Below are positions 51,441 to 59,516 of a stretch of 64,000 nucleotides of DNA, in pieces (within the stretch, counting starts at the first letter, position 1; the number at the start of each line of letters is the position of its first letter). The notes under the pieces are model-generated. The model saw nothing but the letters and a program-made list of their open reading frames with translations. It was not told where the DNA came from and did no database searches. Both the position numbers and the translations under genes were made by a program. Source of the stretch: an uncultured Lentisphaerota bacterium (GTDB lineage Bacteria; Verrucomicrobiota; Lentisphaeria; Victivallales; UBA1829). Where the stretch lies: contig ONQZ01000020.1 of assembly GCA_900320095.1 (NCBI GenBank), positions 1 to 64,000 of the forward strand, in the 5' to 3' direction.

Positions 51441-51462
51441 CCGTACCATTGAGGAGTCATCA

Positions 51463-52935
51463 ATGAGAAACATATATCCATTCGGTAAAGCCCCGTTTGT
51501 CATTCTGGTCATTGCAATCATCTCCGGTATTGTGTTCGTCGGGATGAGACTTCGTGAAACGGAAAGCAGACCCGACCTGATCCTGGCTATCCAGGCCGAA
51601 ATTCACGTCAAACCCTATCAGAAGGCCATCGACCAGTTCAATAAGGAGAACAACTGCAAGGTCGTTCTCCAGCGCGTCCAGAAGGAAGTCCTGATGAGCC
51701 GCCTGCAGTCCGCCATGCAGACCGGTTGCGACGTCCCGGACGTGGTCGAGATTCTCGAAGGCACCATCGGCTACTTCACCCGCGGCCCGCTCGAAAACGT
51801 CGGCTTCGTCGACCTCACCGAGCGTCTGCGCGAAGACGGCCTTCTCGATCCCAAAAATATGGTCCAGACCCGTTATCCCCTCTGGTCCAGCCGCGAACAT
51901 ATCTTCGCGCTTCCGCACGACGTCCACCCGTCCTGCCTCTGCTACCGCGTCGACCTGATCAAGGAACTCGGCATCGACGTGACGAAGCTGAAAACGTGGG
52001 ACGACTTCGTGAAGGAAGGCCAGCGCATCACGATTCCGCAGAAGCGGTACATGATCGACATGGCAGACGACAGCATGATCAGCCTGATCATCCTGCTGTC
52101 CCAGCACGGGTTCGACCTCTTCGACGCATATGGCAACGTGGCGTTCGACAAGCCCGGCGTGGCCGACGTGGTCGCCTGGTTCGTCCATCAGACCAGCGGC
52201 AAGACGCGCATTGCGTTCCCCGCCGGCGACGGCCAGAACTTCTACCAGGCGATGAACGAAGGCCTCGACCTGTTCTTCTTCACCCCCGACTGGCGCACCG
52301 CCCAGTTCATGCTGGACAACCCGCGCCAGAAAGGCAACCTGGCCCTGATGCCGATGCCCGTCTGGGCGGACGAGAACGGCAACCAGCTGCCCGGCACCTA
52401 CAAGACCGGCACCTGGGGCGGCACCGGACTTGCCATCACCAAGCACAGCAAAAACCAGGATCTCGCCTGGAAATTCGCAAAATACCTCTATACAAAGGTC
52501 GAAGACCTCGGCGAACGCTTCCTGCAGACGAACATCGTCCCGCCGATCAAAGCTTCCTGGGAGCTTCCCGAATTCAAGAAAAAGAGCGATTTCTACAAGC
52601 ATATGTTCCACGATCCGGCGACCGGCGAACTCGTGGCCGACTACGTTTCCATCGGCGAAATGTACGCCTCTCAGGCGGACGGCACACCGCCGCGCTACGT
52701 CACGGCGTACACCACCCAGGCCGAGACTCAGTTGCTCAACGTCTATTATGCGGCGCGCGAGCATTACCTGAAGCACGGCGATGAAGGCATGATGGAGCTG
52801 ATCGAGAAGAAGCTCAAGGAGAATGCCGACTACGTCCGCAGTCTCGTGGCGCGCAACGTCTTCCTTACCCGCGACGCCGAAAAGGCCGCCGCGGCCAGGG
52901 CCGCCGCCGAAACCAAGAGTGAACAGGAGCAATAA
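51463..52935 (+). CDS. ABC transporter sugar-binding protein, N-terminally anchored
   Basis: A 490-residue solute-binding protein of the family-1 sugar type. The N-terminus (APFVILVIAIISGIVFVGM, about residues 10-28) is a single membrane helix with no lipobox Cys, so the protein is probably anchored or cleaved rather than lipidated. Then come LILAIQAEIHVKPYQKAIDQ, DVPDVVEILEGTIGYF, a YRVDLIKELGIDVTKLKTWD lobe, and GTWGGTGLAITKHSKNQDLA typical of extracellular sugar-binding proteins. The C-terminal helix is Ala/Arg-rich. ATG 51463 follows GAGGAG. It is followed 5 bp later by permease genes. The substrate is probably a xylose-containing oligosaccharide, from context only. Confidence 0.88.
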   Translation: MRNIYPFGKAPFVILVIAIISGIVFVGMRLRETESRPDLILAIQAEIHVKPYQKAIDQFNKENNCKVVLQRVQKEVLMSRLQSAMQTGCDVPDVVEILEGTIGYFTRGPLENVGFVDLTERLREDGLLDPKNMVQTRYPLWSSREHIFALPHDVHPSCLCYRVDLIKELGIDVTKLKTWDDFVKEGQRITIPQKRYMIDMADDSMISLIILLSQHGFDLFDAYGNVAFDKPGVADVVAWFVHQTSGKTRIAFPAGDGQNFYQAMNEGLDLFFFTPDWRTAQFMLDNPRQKGNLALMPMPVWADENGNQLPGTYKTGTWGGTGLAITKHSKNQDLAWKFAKYLYTKVEDLGERFLQTNIVPPIKASWELPEFKKKSDFYKHMFHDPATGELVADYVSIGEMYASQADGTPPRYVTAYTTQAETQLLNVYYAAREHYLKHGDEGMMELIEKKLKENADYVRSLVARNVFLTRDAEKAAAARAAAETKSEQEQ

Positions 52936-52940
52936 CAGAA

Positions 52941-53855
52941 ATGTCTGCCAATATTCAAAAAAAGAAAGGCGGTCCCGACCGCCATCCCCTGGCGCCATGG
53001 ATGTTCCTTGCGCCGTACCTTCTTTACGCGGCGGTGTTCTTCGTGTATCCGCTGCTCTATGCCGGCTGGCTGGCGTTCCACCAGACCGACGGTCCGCAGG
53101 CGTCCGTGTTCATCGGACTCGGCAACTTCAAGTTCGTCTTCACCGACCCGATGTTCTACAAGGCGCTGACCAACACCACCATCTACGCGATCGCGTCCAT
53201 CTGCATCCAGCTGCCGATCGCGCTGGGGCTTGCCATGCTGCTGAACAACAGCAACAGCCGCATGAAGGGCGCGTTCCGCCTGATGATCTTCAGTCCGAAC
53301 CTCGTCGGTCAGATCTTCGTCGGCGTGATGTTCGCCGTGATCTTCACCCCGCACTACGGCCTCTTCAACAAGGGCCTCCAGGCGCTCATCGGCTGGGGCC
53401 TTGAAGAACAGTGGCTCCAGAACCCCGACCTGCTTCTGCCCGCCCTCATCATCATCTCCCTGTGGATGTACGTGGGCTACAACATGATCTACTTCCTCGC
53501 CGGCCTTCAGTCGGTCGACAAGCAGCTGATCGAGGCCGCGCAGATCGACGGCGCCAGCTCCTGGCAGACCTTCCTGCACATCACGCTGCCGCAGATCAAG
53601 CCCATCGCGATCTTCGTCGTCATCATGAGCACGATCGGGTCCTACCAGCTCTTCGAACTCCCGTTCGCCTTGATGAAGGGCCAGGGATTCGGGCCGGACA
53701 ACGCCGCGCTGACCATCGTCGGCTACCTCTATGACTGGGGCTTCAACGTCGGCGACCTGGGCACCGCTGCCGCGATCGGCTGGGTCCTGGCGGTCATCAT
53801 TTTCACCATCAGCATATTTCAGCTCAAAGTCACGCGGGCTTACGACGTGGACTGA
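52941..53855 (+). CDS. ABC sugar transporter permease (MalF/UgpA type)
   Basis: A 304-residue inner-membrane permease with six membrane segments: YLLYAAVFFVYPLLYAGWL near 25, FMLYNNTT-type region TIYAIASICIQLPIALGLAM near 85, then FVGVMFAVIFTP near 130, LIIISLWMYVGYNMIYFLAG near 170, and others. The cytoplasmic EAA loop reads EAAQIDGASSWQTFLHITLP near 196-215, which contacts the ATPase. It lies 5 bp after the binding-protein gene. Confidence 0.92.
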   Translation: MSANIQKKKGGPDRHPLAPWMFLAPYLLYAAVFFVYPLLYAGWLAFHQTDGPQASVFIGLGNFKFVFTDPMFYKALTNTTIYAIASICIQLPIALGLAMLLNNSNSRMKGAFRLMIFSPNLVGQIFVGVMFAVIFTPHYGLFNKGLQALIGWGLEEQWLQNPDLLLPALIIISLWMYVGYNMIYFLAGLQSVDKQLIEAAQIDGASSWQTFLHITLPQIKPIAIFVVIMSTIGSYQLFELPFALMKGQGFGPDNAALTIVGYLYDWGFNVGDLGTAAAIGWVLAVIIFTISIFQLKVTRAYDVD

Positions 53856-53875
53856 CGGAATAGGAGACACAACAA

Positions 53876-54808
53876 ATGCATACTGTACATTGGGTTTTGA
53901 TCGCCGCGGCCGTCATCTACGTTGCTCTTCGCCTGATCCCGGGCAAGGGCTGGAAGATCGCCCCCGCCTATCTCCGCGTCGTCCTGCTCGCCATCGCCGC
54001 TTTCCTCACGCTCACGCCGTTCGTCTGGCTGATCTGCAGTGCGTTCAAAGACAAGACGATCATGATGCAGTACACGTTCCTGCCGCCCGTGGACCACTGG
54101 TTCGACGGGTCGCTGAACCTGGAAAACTTCCGCCGTCTGCTCACCGAGGTCTACAACTCCCCGCAGGGGCCGGTCTATTTCTGGCAGTACATCGTGAACT
54201 CGATCTTCCTGTCCTGCACCATCACCTCCATCAACATCTTCCTCTCGTCGATGGCGGGTTATGCGCTGGCGAAGTACCGCTTCCGCGGCAGAAACATCAT
54301 CGCGTTCATCATGATCGGTTCCATGATGTTCCCGAGCATGCTCTTCCTCGCGCCTCTCTTCGAGATGATCTACAAGTTCGGCTGGATGGACTCCTATCTC
54401 GCCCTGATCATCCCCGGCGCGATCACCGTGTTCGGCATCTTCCTGTTCCGCCAGGCGATGGTCGGCGTCCCGACCAGCCTGCTGGAGTCCGCCCGCGTCG
54501 ACGGCGCCAGCGAGTTCCGCATCTACTGGGAGATCACGCTTCCGCTCGTGCGTCCCGTGACGGCGGCCTACTGCCTCATCACGTTCCTCGCCACCTGGAA
54601 TGCCTTCCTCCAGCCGCAGATCTTCGTGCAGACGCAGTCCAAGCTGCCGCTGCCGGTCGTGCTGAACCAGTACATCGGCCTGTACGTGCAGGAATACGGC
54701 ATCTTCCTCGCCGGCACGCTGCTCGCCATCATCCCGCCCGCCATTCTCTTCTTCATCCTGCAGAAGGAATTCGTGGCAGGCCTGACCAGCGGCGCGACGA
54801 AGGGCTGA
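53876..54808 (+). CDS. ABC sugar transporter permease (MalG/UgpE type)
   Basis: A 310-residue inner-membrane permease of the MalG class. It has TPFVWLICSAFKD near 45, NSIFLSCTITSINIFLSSMAGYALAKYRF near 106, LFLAPLFEMIYKFGW, and the EAA loop ESARVDGASEFRIYWEITLPLVRP near 204. It partners the permease 20 bp upstream. No ATP-binding subunit is encoded after it; the next gene is on the opposite strand beyond a terminator. The ATPase is presumably shared and encoded elsewhere. Confidence 0.92.
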   Translation: MHTVHWVLIAAAVIYVALRLIPGKGWKIAPAYLRVVLLAIAAFLTLTPFVWLICSAFKDKTIMMQYTFLPPVDHWFDGSLNLENFRRLLTEVYNSPQGPVYFWQYIVNSIFLSCTITSINIFLSSMAGYALAKYRFRGRNIIAFIMIGSMMFPSMLFLAPLFEMIYKFGWMDSYLALIIPGAITVFGIFLFRQAMVGVPTSLLESARVDGASEFRIYWEITLPLVRPVTAAYCLITFLATWNAFLQPQIFVQTQSKLPLPVVLNQYIGLYVQEYGIFLAGTLLAIIPPAILFFILQKEFVAGLTSGATKG

Positions 54809-54839
54809 TCCCCCTCGTTTTCAAGTGCAAATGCGATTC

Positions 54840-54870
54840 GGACGCACCGGGTTTCCGGTGCGTCCTTTTT
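54840..54870. terminator. Convergent terminator
   Basis: GGACGCACCGG pairs perfectly with CCGGTGCGTCC around GTTT, followed by five T on the plus strand. It lies between the permease gene and the ferritin-like gene, which converge. Confidence 0.9.
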
Positions 54871-54894
54871 CGTTCCGGCATTCCGGCGCGGAAA

Positions 54895-55455
54895 TCACTT
54901 CATCTGCGCCTTGCCCAGGCCGAGCGCCTCGCGGCTGGCGTCGATGTCCTCCTTGATCTGGCGGAACTCGAATTCGTGTTCCTCCTCGTCTTCGAGGATT
55001 TCGAGGATGATGCGGCTCGTCACCGGGTCGCGGTCGCCGATCGTCTTCAGGATCCGGTTGTAGACCGCGATCGCGCAGCGTTCGGACGCGATGGACTGGC
55101 ACATGATCCGGTAGCCGCACGGGTCGGACGGAGCGACGTACGCGCAGTTGCAGTTCTCCAGGATCTCCTGCGGCGTGAGCGGGATCTCGCCGCAGAGCGT
55201 CTGGATGCGGTCCGCGAGCATACGGGCGTGTTCCAGTTCCTCGTTGGCGTGTTCCATGAGTTCGCAGGACATTTTCGGGCGCATGAAGCCCATTACGACC
55301 TGTGCCGCCGTCCAGTACTGGAGATACGCGAGCCATTCGTCGCAGTACGCGCGCCGCAGATGGTGCACGATCTCGTCGCAGGTCTTCTGGTCCAGCCCCA
55401 TTCCCTTGCAGTTGCATCCGGAGTCGGTGCAGATTTGTTTTTCTTCGTTGTTCAT
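54895..55455 (-). CDS. Ferritin-like (bacterioferritin/rubrerythrin-type) protein
   Basis: A 186-residue four-helix-bundle protein of the ferritin-like superfamily. An unusual Cys-rich start (CTDSGCNCKGMG) precedes helix 1 (AYCDEWLAYLQYWTAAQ). Helix 2 has NEELEHARMLADRI with the E-x-x-H iron ligands, helix 3 IASERCAIAVYNRILK and helix 4 ILEDEEEHEFEFRQIKEDI, giving a second E-x-x-H. The two E-x-x-H pairs match a di-iron site. The start at 55455 has AAGGGGG 6 nt upstream; the longer frame is rejected. It probably stores iron or detoxifies oxidants. The N-terminal Cys cluster (6, 9, 13, 15 spacing type) could bind another metal. Confidence 0.85.
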   Translation of the reverse strand: MNNEEKQICTDSGCNCKGMGLDQKTCDEIVHHLRRAYCDEWLAYLQYWTAAQVVMGFMRPKMSCELMEHANEELEHARMLADRIQTLCGEIPLTPQEILENCNCAYVAPSDPCGYRIMCQSIASERCAIAVYNRILKTIGDRDPVTSRIILEILEDEEEHEFEFRQIKEDIDASREALGLGKAQMK

Positions 55456-55688
55456 CGTTACCCCCTTTGTTTTTGGATGAATCCCCGGCCGCGGCCCGTG
55501 ATTCGAGCGCGCCGGAGCATAACGATACACCGCCGGGACCGGAAATTCAAGCCGTCCCGGCAGGAAAAGCGCCGCAAAATAAGCTCAAAAAGGGTCGCGT
55601 CGAAAAGAGTTCCGCCTCAAAACGGTCCGCTGTTTTCATGCATTCCGTTTCGAGGTGAAATGAGGCGATTTGAGGAGGAAAGCCCGGA

Positions 55689-57344
55689 TTACTTTTTGTA
55701 ATCCCTGTAGGTCCTGCCGCTGGCGTCTTCGGCCTTCGGGTCGGCTCCGGCTTTCAGCAGGGCGTCGACGACGTCCGTGTTTCCCGCCTCGGCGGCGTAC
55801 ATGAGCGCAGTCTTGTTCTTTGTGCCTTTGGTATTCGCGCTGGCTCCGACCTTGATGAGCGCTTGTATCACAGCCGGGGTTGTTTTCGCTTTTGATGCGG
55901 CATAAAGCATGGGCGTGAGCTTGGAAGCCGGATGCTTTTCCTTCAAGTCGAGCGGAGTCGAGGCTTTTTTGCACAGCGCGATGAAAATGTCAAGATTCCT
56001 GTCGATCAGGTTGAAAATGAGCGGGATCTGGTTGTTGACCTTGATCTGGTTCGGATTACCGCCGAGCTTGAGGACTGCCTCGAAGGCGTGTTCGCGTTCG
56101 AGGCTGACCGAGGCGATCATCGCCTGCGCGAGCAGAGGCGCGGTCTTGACCTTGCGGGCCGCGGCATCCTTGAAAAGACGTTCGATCTCGTCCGGGCGGT
56201 CTTGCTTGGCGGCGTCCTCGATCGTCTCGCAGACGGGTAGCTTCGCCCCGGCTTCCTTCAGCATGGCGGCAATCTCGCTCTGTTTCCCGATCTGCGCGTA
56301 GACCAGCGGATTACAGGTCGTTTCGTCGCCCTTGTTCACGTCGGCTCCGGCGTCCAGCACCAGCCGCACCGCGGCGGCACGTTCCAGCGTGATCGCACGG
56401 ATCAGCGGCGTCTGCTTGAACTTGTTGTCGTCGCCGGGCAGGGGATCGTCGACGTCCTTCATCGCGCCGAGGTGCTTCAGGATCTCGGACGTGTTGTTGG
56501 TGAGGACGGCACGGTCGAACGTGAGCGTGGGTTTCCCCGTGTACGGCGGCTTCTTCGCGTTCTTCGCGGCCGCGGCGGCGTTTCTCGCGGCTTCCGCTTC
56601 GCGTTCCGCCCGGTACGCGTTCAGGAGCAGGACCGCCTCGTCCTCCTTGTGCGTGCGCATGTATTCCGCGAGGACGGGCGACTTGAACTCGACTTTCTTG
56701 TAGGAGAGCACGAGCTTCAGGTCGTCGATACGGTCCTGTTCGCCCAGGATCTGCACGGGCGGCTTCCCTTCGAATCCGGGCAGATTGCAGTCCGCGCCGT
56801 AGTCGAGCAGGAGCTTGATGACCGCGCGGGCGTCGCGCCGCTGCGAACCGGAGAGGACCGGGAGGTGGCAGGCGTAGGCGAGCGGGGTGCAGGAGCCCTT
56901 GATCGTCTGTTTGGCGTCGATCTTCCGCGCGGCGCTCTTCTGGAATGTGCGGAACTGGTTGTCCGAAAGCTGGAAGTCCACGATGCTGCCGTAACGGATC
57001 AGCAGGTCGCAGTGTTCGAGCTTGGCTTCGGAGATCGCGTGGAAAAGGAGCGGCGTCTCGTAGTAGTTGAGCCGCATGTCCAGAAAACGCGGCGTGTGGG
57101 CGTAGTTCTGCAGGACGCGTTCCAGCAGCGACGGCGCACCGCGACGGACCGCGGCGAGCAGTTGCCCGTAGGCGTCATCCGCGGCATACGGCGTGAGCGG
57201 GATGTTCGTCCCGGTGGAGAGGCCGCCGAGGGATGTGCCGTTCACCGGCCTGCGGACCGTCTGGGCGTGCAGAGCGCACGGCAGGACGGCGGACGCCGCG
57301 CCGATGAGGGCGGTGAGGAGGTAGAGATGGAAACGTCTGGTCAT
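55689..57344 (-). CDS. Exported ankyrin-repeat protein
   Basis: A 551-residue exported protein. The signal peptide ends near ALHAQT (about residue 28). It has a series of ankyrin-like repeats: GQLLAAVRRGAPSLLERVL near 60, TPLAYACHLPV near 150 with KLLLDYGADCNLPG, TPLIRAITLERAAAVRLVLD, LDAGADVNKGDETTCNPLVY, and near the end TPMLYAASKAKTTPAVIQAL and TALMYAAEAGNTDVVDALLK. Several repeats are degenerate and the final one ends in a KAEDASGRTYRDYKK tail. Ankyrin repeats bind proteins; the partner is unknown. The start at 57344 has GGAG 8 nt upstream. It is a single gene. Confidence 0.85.
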   Translation of the reverse strand: MTRRFHLYLLTALIGAASAVLPCALHAQTVRRPVNGTSLGGLSTGTNIPLTPYAADDAYGQLLAAVRRGAPSLLERVLQNYAHTPRFLDMRLNYYETPLLFHAISEAKLEHCDLLIRYGSIVDFQLSDNQFRTFQKSAARKIDAKQTIKGSCTPLAYACHLPVLSGSQRRDARAVIKLLLDYGADCNLPGFEGKPPVQILGEQDRIDDLKLVLSYKKVEFKSPVLAEYMRTHKEDEAVLLLNAYRAEREAEAARNAAAAAKNAKKPPYTGKPTLTFDRAVLTNNTSEILKHLGAMKDVDDPLPGDDNKFKQTPLIRAITLERAAAVRLVLDAGADVNKGDETTCNPLVYAQIGKQSEIAAMLKEAGAKLPVCETIEDAAKQDRPDEIERLFKDAAARKVKTAPLLAQAMIASVSLEREHAFEAVLKLGGNPNQIKVNNQIPLIFNLIDRNLDIFIALCKKASTPLDLKEKHPASKLTPMLYAASKAKTTPAVIQALIKVGASANTKGTKNKTALMYAAEAGNTDVVDALLKAGADPKAEDASGRTYRDYKK

Positions 57345-57458
57345 GGCGGATTCTCCGGAATGGAACAATACAATAATATGACGCGAAACCGGCGAAAAAT
57401 CAAGCGCGAAGGGAAAACTTCGAACAAAAAAACGCGGAAAGACTGCGACAGGCGTTTT

Positions 57459-58538
57459 TTATCCCGCGAGCTTTTCGAGGGAACGCGCGAGGGCGATCTG
57501 GGTGCGCGCACGGTCGAGGTTGTGGCCGGGACGCGCCGTCTTGAAATACCGGTCGCCGTCGAGGTAGTCGGAGAGGAACCGCACGGCGAGCTCGAATGTG
57601 ATGACAGCCCCGGCGACGGGCATGAGCCTGATCTCCTGTTCGGTGAGGTATCCGTCGAATCCCGCCAGAAACCCTTCGGCGCAGGCGTCGTACATGTCGC
57701 GGCGCGCTTCGATGCCTTTGAGCTTGCCCGCGTCCTCGCGCGCCGGATTCGCCGCCACGCGCACGAGGTCGCCGAAATCGTACAGCGCCAGCCCCGGCAT
57801 CACGGTGTCGAGGTCGATGACGCAGACCGCCTCGCCCGTGGCGGAGTCGAGCATCACGTTGTTGATCTTCGTGTCGTTGTGCGTGATGCGCTCCGGGATC
57901 AGTCCGGCGGCAAACGCGTCCGTGATGAGCGGCGCGAGGTGCCGCATGGCGTCGAGTTCGGCGAGCTCCTGCGCGGCGGACGCGGCACGTCCGAGGCGGT
58001 CCTCAGCGGCGATGGTGTCCAGTGTGCGCAAGCGCGCCGGGGTGTCGTGAAACGCCTGAATGGTCTCCTGAAGGCGAGGCGGCGGCAGGTCGGAGAGATC
58101 GCGCGCGAACCGTGCGAACGCGAACGACGCGGTCCTCGCCTGGGCGGGCTCCCGCACGGCATCGACCGTGCCCGCGCCTTCGATCATGCGGTAACACCGC
58201 CAGCACGCGCCGTCCTCGTCAAACCAGCACGGCTTTGCGTCCTTCGTCGGGACCACGGTCAGAACGCGCCGTCCGGCGTCCGGCAGGATCGCATATTTCT
58301 CCCTCAGATGCCGCGTCACGCGCACGATGTTGTCCATCACGGCGAGCGGATTCGGGAAGACGTGCGGATTGATGCGCTGGAGCACGAACCGCACGTATGC
58401 GTCGGACGCGGGCTTTTCGACCGTCAGCGCGAAGGTGTCGTTGATATGTCCGCTGCCGAACGCCGCCGCGGAAACGGCGCGTCCGCCGAGCTCGAAATGA
58501 GCGGCGGATTCCAGCGCTGTGCGGTCGGAAACGGGCAT
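57459..58538 (-). CDS. NahK-like sugar 1-kinase (aminoglycoside phosphotransferase fold)
   Basis: A 359-residue kinase of the APH/choline-kinase fold. AFGSGHINDTFALTVE near the N-terminus (phosphate loop), VLQRINPHVFPNPLAVMDNI near 52 and the catalytic RITHNDTKINNVMLDSATGE near 215, followed by CVIDLDTVMPGLALYDFGDL, are the hallmarks of N-acetylhexosamine 1-kinases and related enzymes. These enzymes phosphorylate HexNAc at the anomeric OH using ATP. The start at 58538 has GGAGAT upstream. It is the last gene of a three-gene operon after a nucleotidyltransferase (25 bp gap) and a ROK-like protein, so the product would be a sugar-1-phosphate for nucleotide-sugar formation. Confidence 0.85.
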   Translation of the reverse strand: MPVSDRTALESAAHFELGGRAVSAAAFGSGHINDTFALTVEKPASDAYVRFVLQRINPHVFPNPLAVMDNIVRVTRHLREKYAILPDAGRRVLTVVPTKDAKPCWFDEDGACWRCYRMIEGAGTVDAVREPAQARTASFAFARFARDLSDLPPPRLQETIQAFHDTPARLRTLDTIAAEDRLGRAASAAQELAELDAMRHLAPLITDAFAAGLIPERITHNDTKINNVMLDSATGEAVCVIDLDTVMPGLALYDFGDLVRVAANPAREDAGKLKGIEARRDMYDACAEGFLAGFDGYLTEQEIRLMPVAGAVITFELAVRFLSDYLDGDRYFKTARPGHNLDRARTQIALARSLEKLAG

Positions 58539-58563
58539 GGGATGATCTCCGTTGAATTTGAAC

Positions 58564-59472
58564 TCATGCGAGCAGGGGCGAGGAGTACACGCCGGATTCG
58601 ACCAGCGCGGCGATGCCGGCCTGCACACGCGGCTTGTCCTCGCGGTAGGTCACGCCCAGCCAGGAATCCTGACTTTCGAGGATGCCGACGGATGCCTGAC
58701 CCGCTCCAATCATAGAGGCGACGGCGGCGGGGAGATAGAACTCGGATTTCAGCTCGGACCCGTGTTCGCGCAGGAACTCCTCAAAGAGCCCGCGCAGGCC
58801 GTCGAACAGCGACGGCATGAATCCCCAGAAGTTCATGGAGACGATCTCGCCGCCGGTGAACGCGAGCTTCGCGCCGGTTTCATCGACCGCGACCGCGCCG
58901 TCGGCACCGTCCGGTTCGATCTTCGTGCGCTCGGTGACTTCTTTCAGCGTGCCGTCGGCATTTGCCGTGCAGACGCCGCGCGAGACGGACCCGAACTTGG
59001 AGAGTGTGTTGCGGAGCGGGTATCCGACCATGAAATGACGTCCGGGATCGGTGTTTTCCGCCAGCGCCTTTCCGAGCTGCACGAATCCGCTGCGCCCGTA
59101 GAAATCGTCCGCGTTGATGGCGGCGAACGGCCCGGCGATCTTGTCGGCGGCGCAGAGCACGGCGTGGCCGGTGCCCCACGGTTTCTGGCGGCCTTCCGGA
59201 ACGCCGTGTCCGGCGGGCAGGGCGTTCAGCTCCTGAAACGCGTATTCCACCGCAACGCGTTTTTCCCATTTCGCGCCGACCGCCTCGCGGAACGCCTGTT
59301 CGATGTCGCGCCGGATCACGAACACGACCTTGTTGAACCCGCCCTGCATGGCGTCGTGGATGGAATAGTCGAGGATGATCTCGCCGTTCGGCCCGACCGG
59401 ATCAATCTGCTTGAGTCCGCCGTAGCGGCTGCCCATTCCGGCTGCGAGCACCATCAGCGTCATTTCTTTCAT
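58564..59472 (-). CDS. Sugar-1-phosphate nucleotidyltransferase
   Basis: A 302-residue nucleotidyltransferase. The signature loop TLMVLAAGMGSRYGGLKQID near the N-terminus binds the nucleotide and activates Mg2+. FVIRRDIEQAF near 50, EGRQKPWGTGHAVLCAADKI near 95 and INADDFYGRSGF near 117 follow. NADDFYG contains the metal-binding Asp, and GTGHA the sugar loop. The start at 59472 has AGGAG 6 nt upstream. It lies between the ROK-like and kinase genes, so it probably transfers UMP or similar from NTP to the sugar-1-phosphate made by the kinase. The specific sugar cannot be read. Confidence 0.85.
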   Translation of the reverse strand: MKEMTLMVLAAGMGSRYGGLKQIDPVGPNGEIILDYSIHDAMQGGFNKVVFVIRRDIEQAFREAVGAKWEKRVAVEYAFQELNALPAGHGVPEGRQKPWGTGHAVLCAADKIAGPFAAINADDFYGRSGFVQLGKALAENTDPGRHFMVGYPLRNTLSKFGSVSRGVCTANADGTLKEVTERTKIEPDGADGAVAVDETGAKLAFTGGEIVSMNFWGFMPSLFDGLRGLFEEFLREHGSELKSEFYLPAAVASMIGAGQASVGILESQDSWLGVTYREDKPRVQAGIAALVESGVYSSPLLA

Positions 59473-59516
59473 TTTTTTCTCCTGTGTATGTGAGGTTGAG
59501 TATTGCTGAGTCAAGT

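Noticed and set aside
53731-55701. 656-residue plus-strand frame across the second permease and ferritin gene
   Set aside because: It runs through a permease gene in another frame, a terminator and the antisense of the ferritin-like gene; it is not a real protein.
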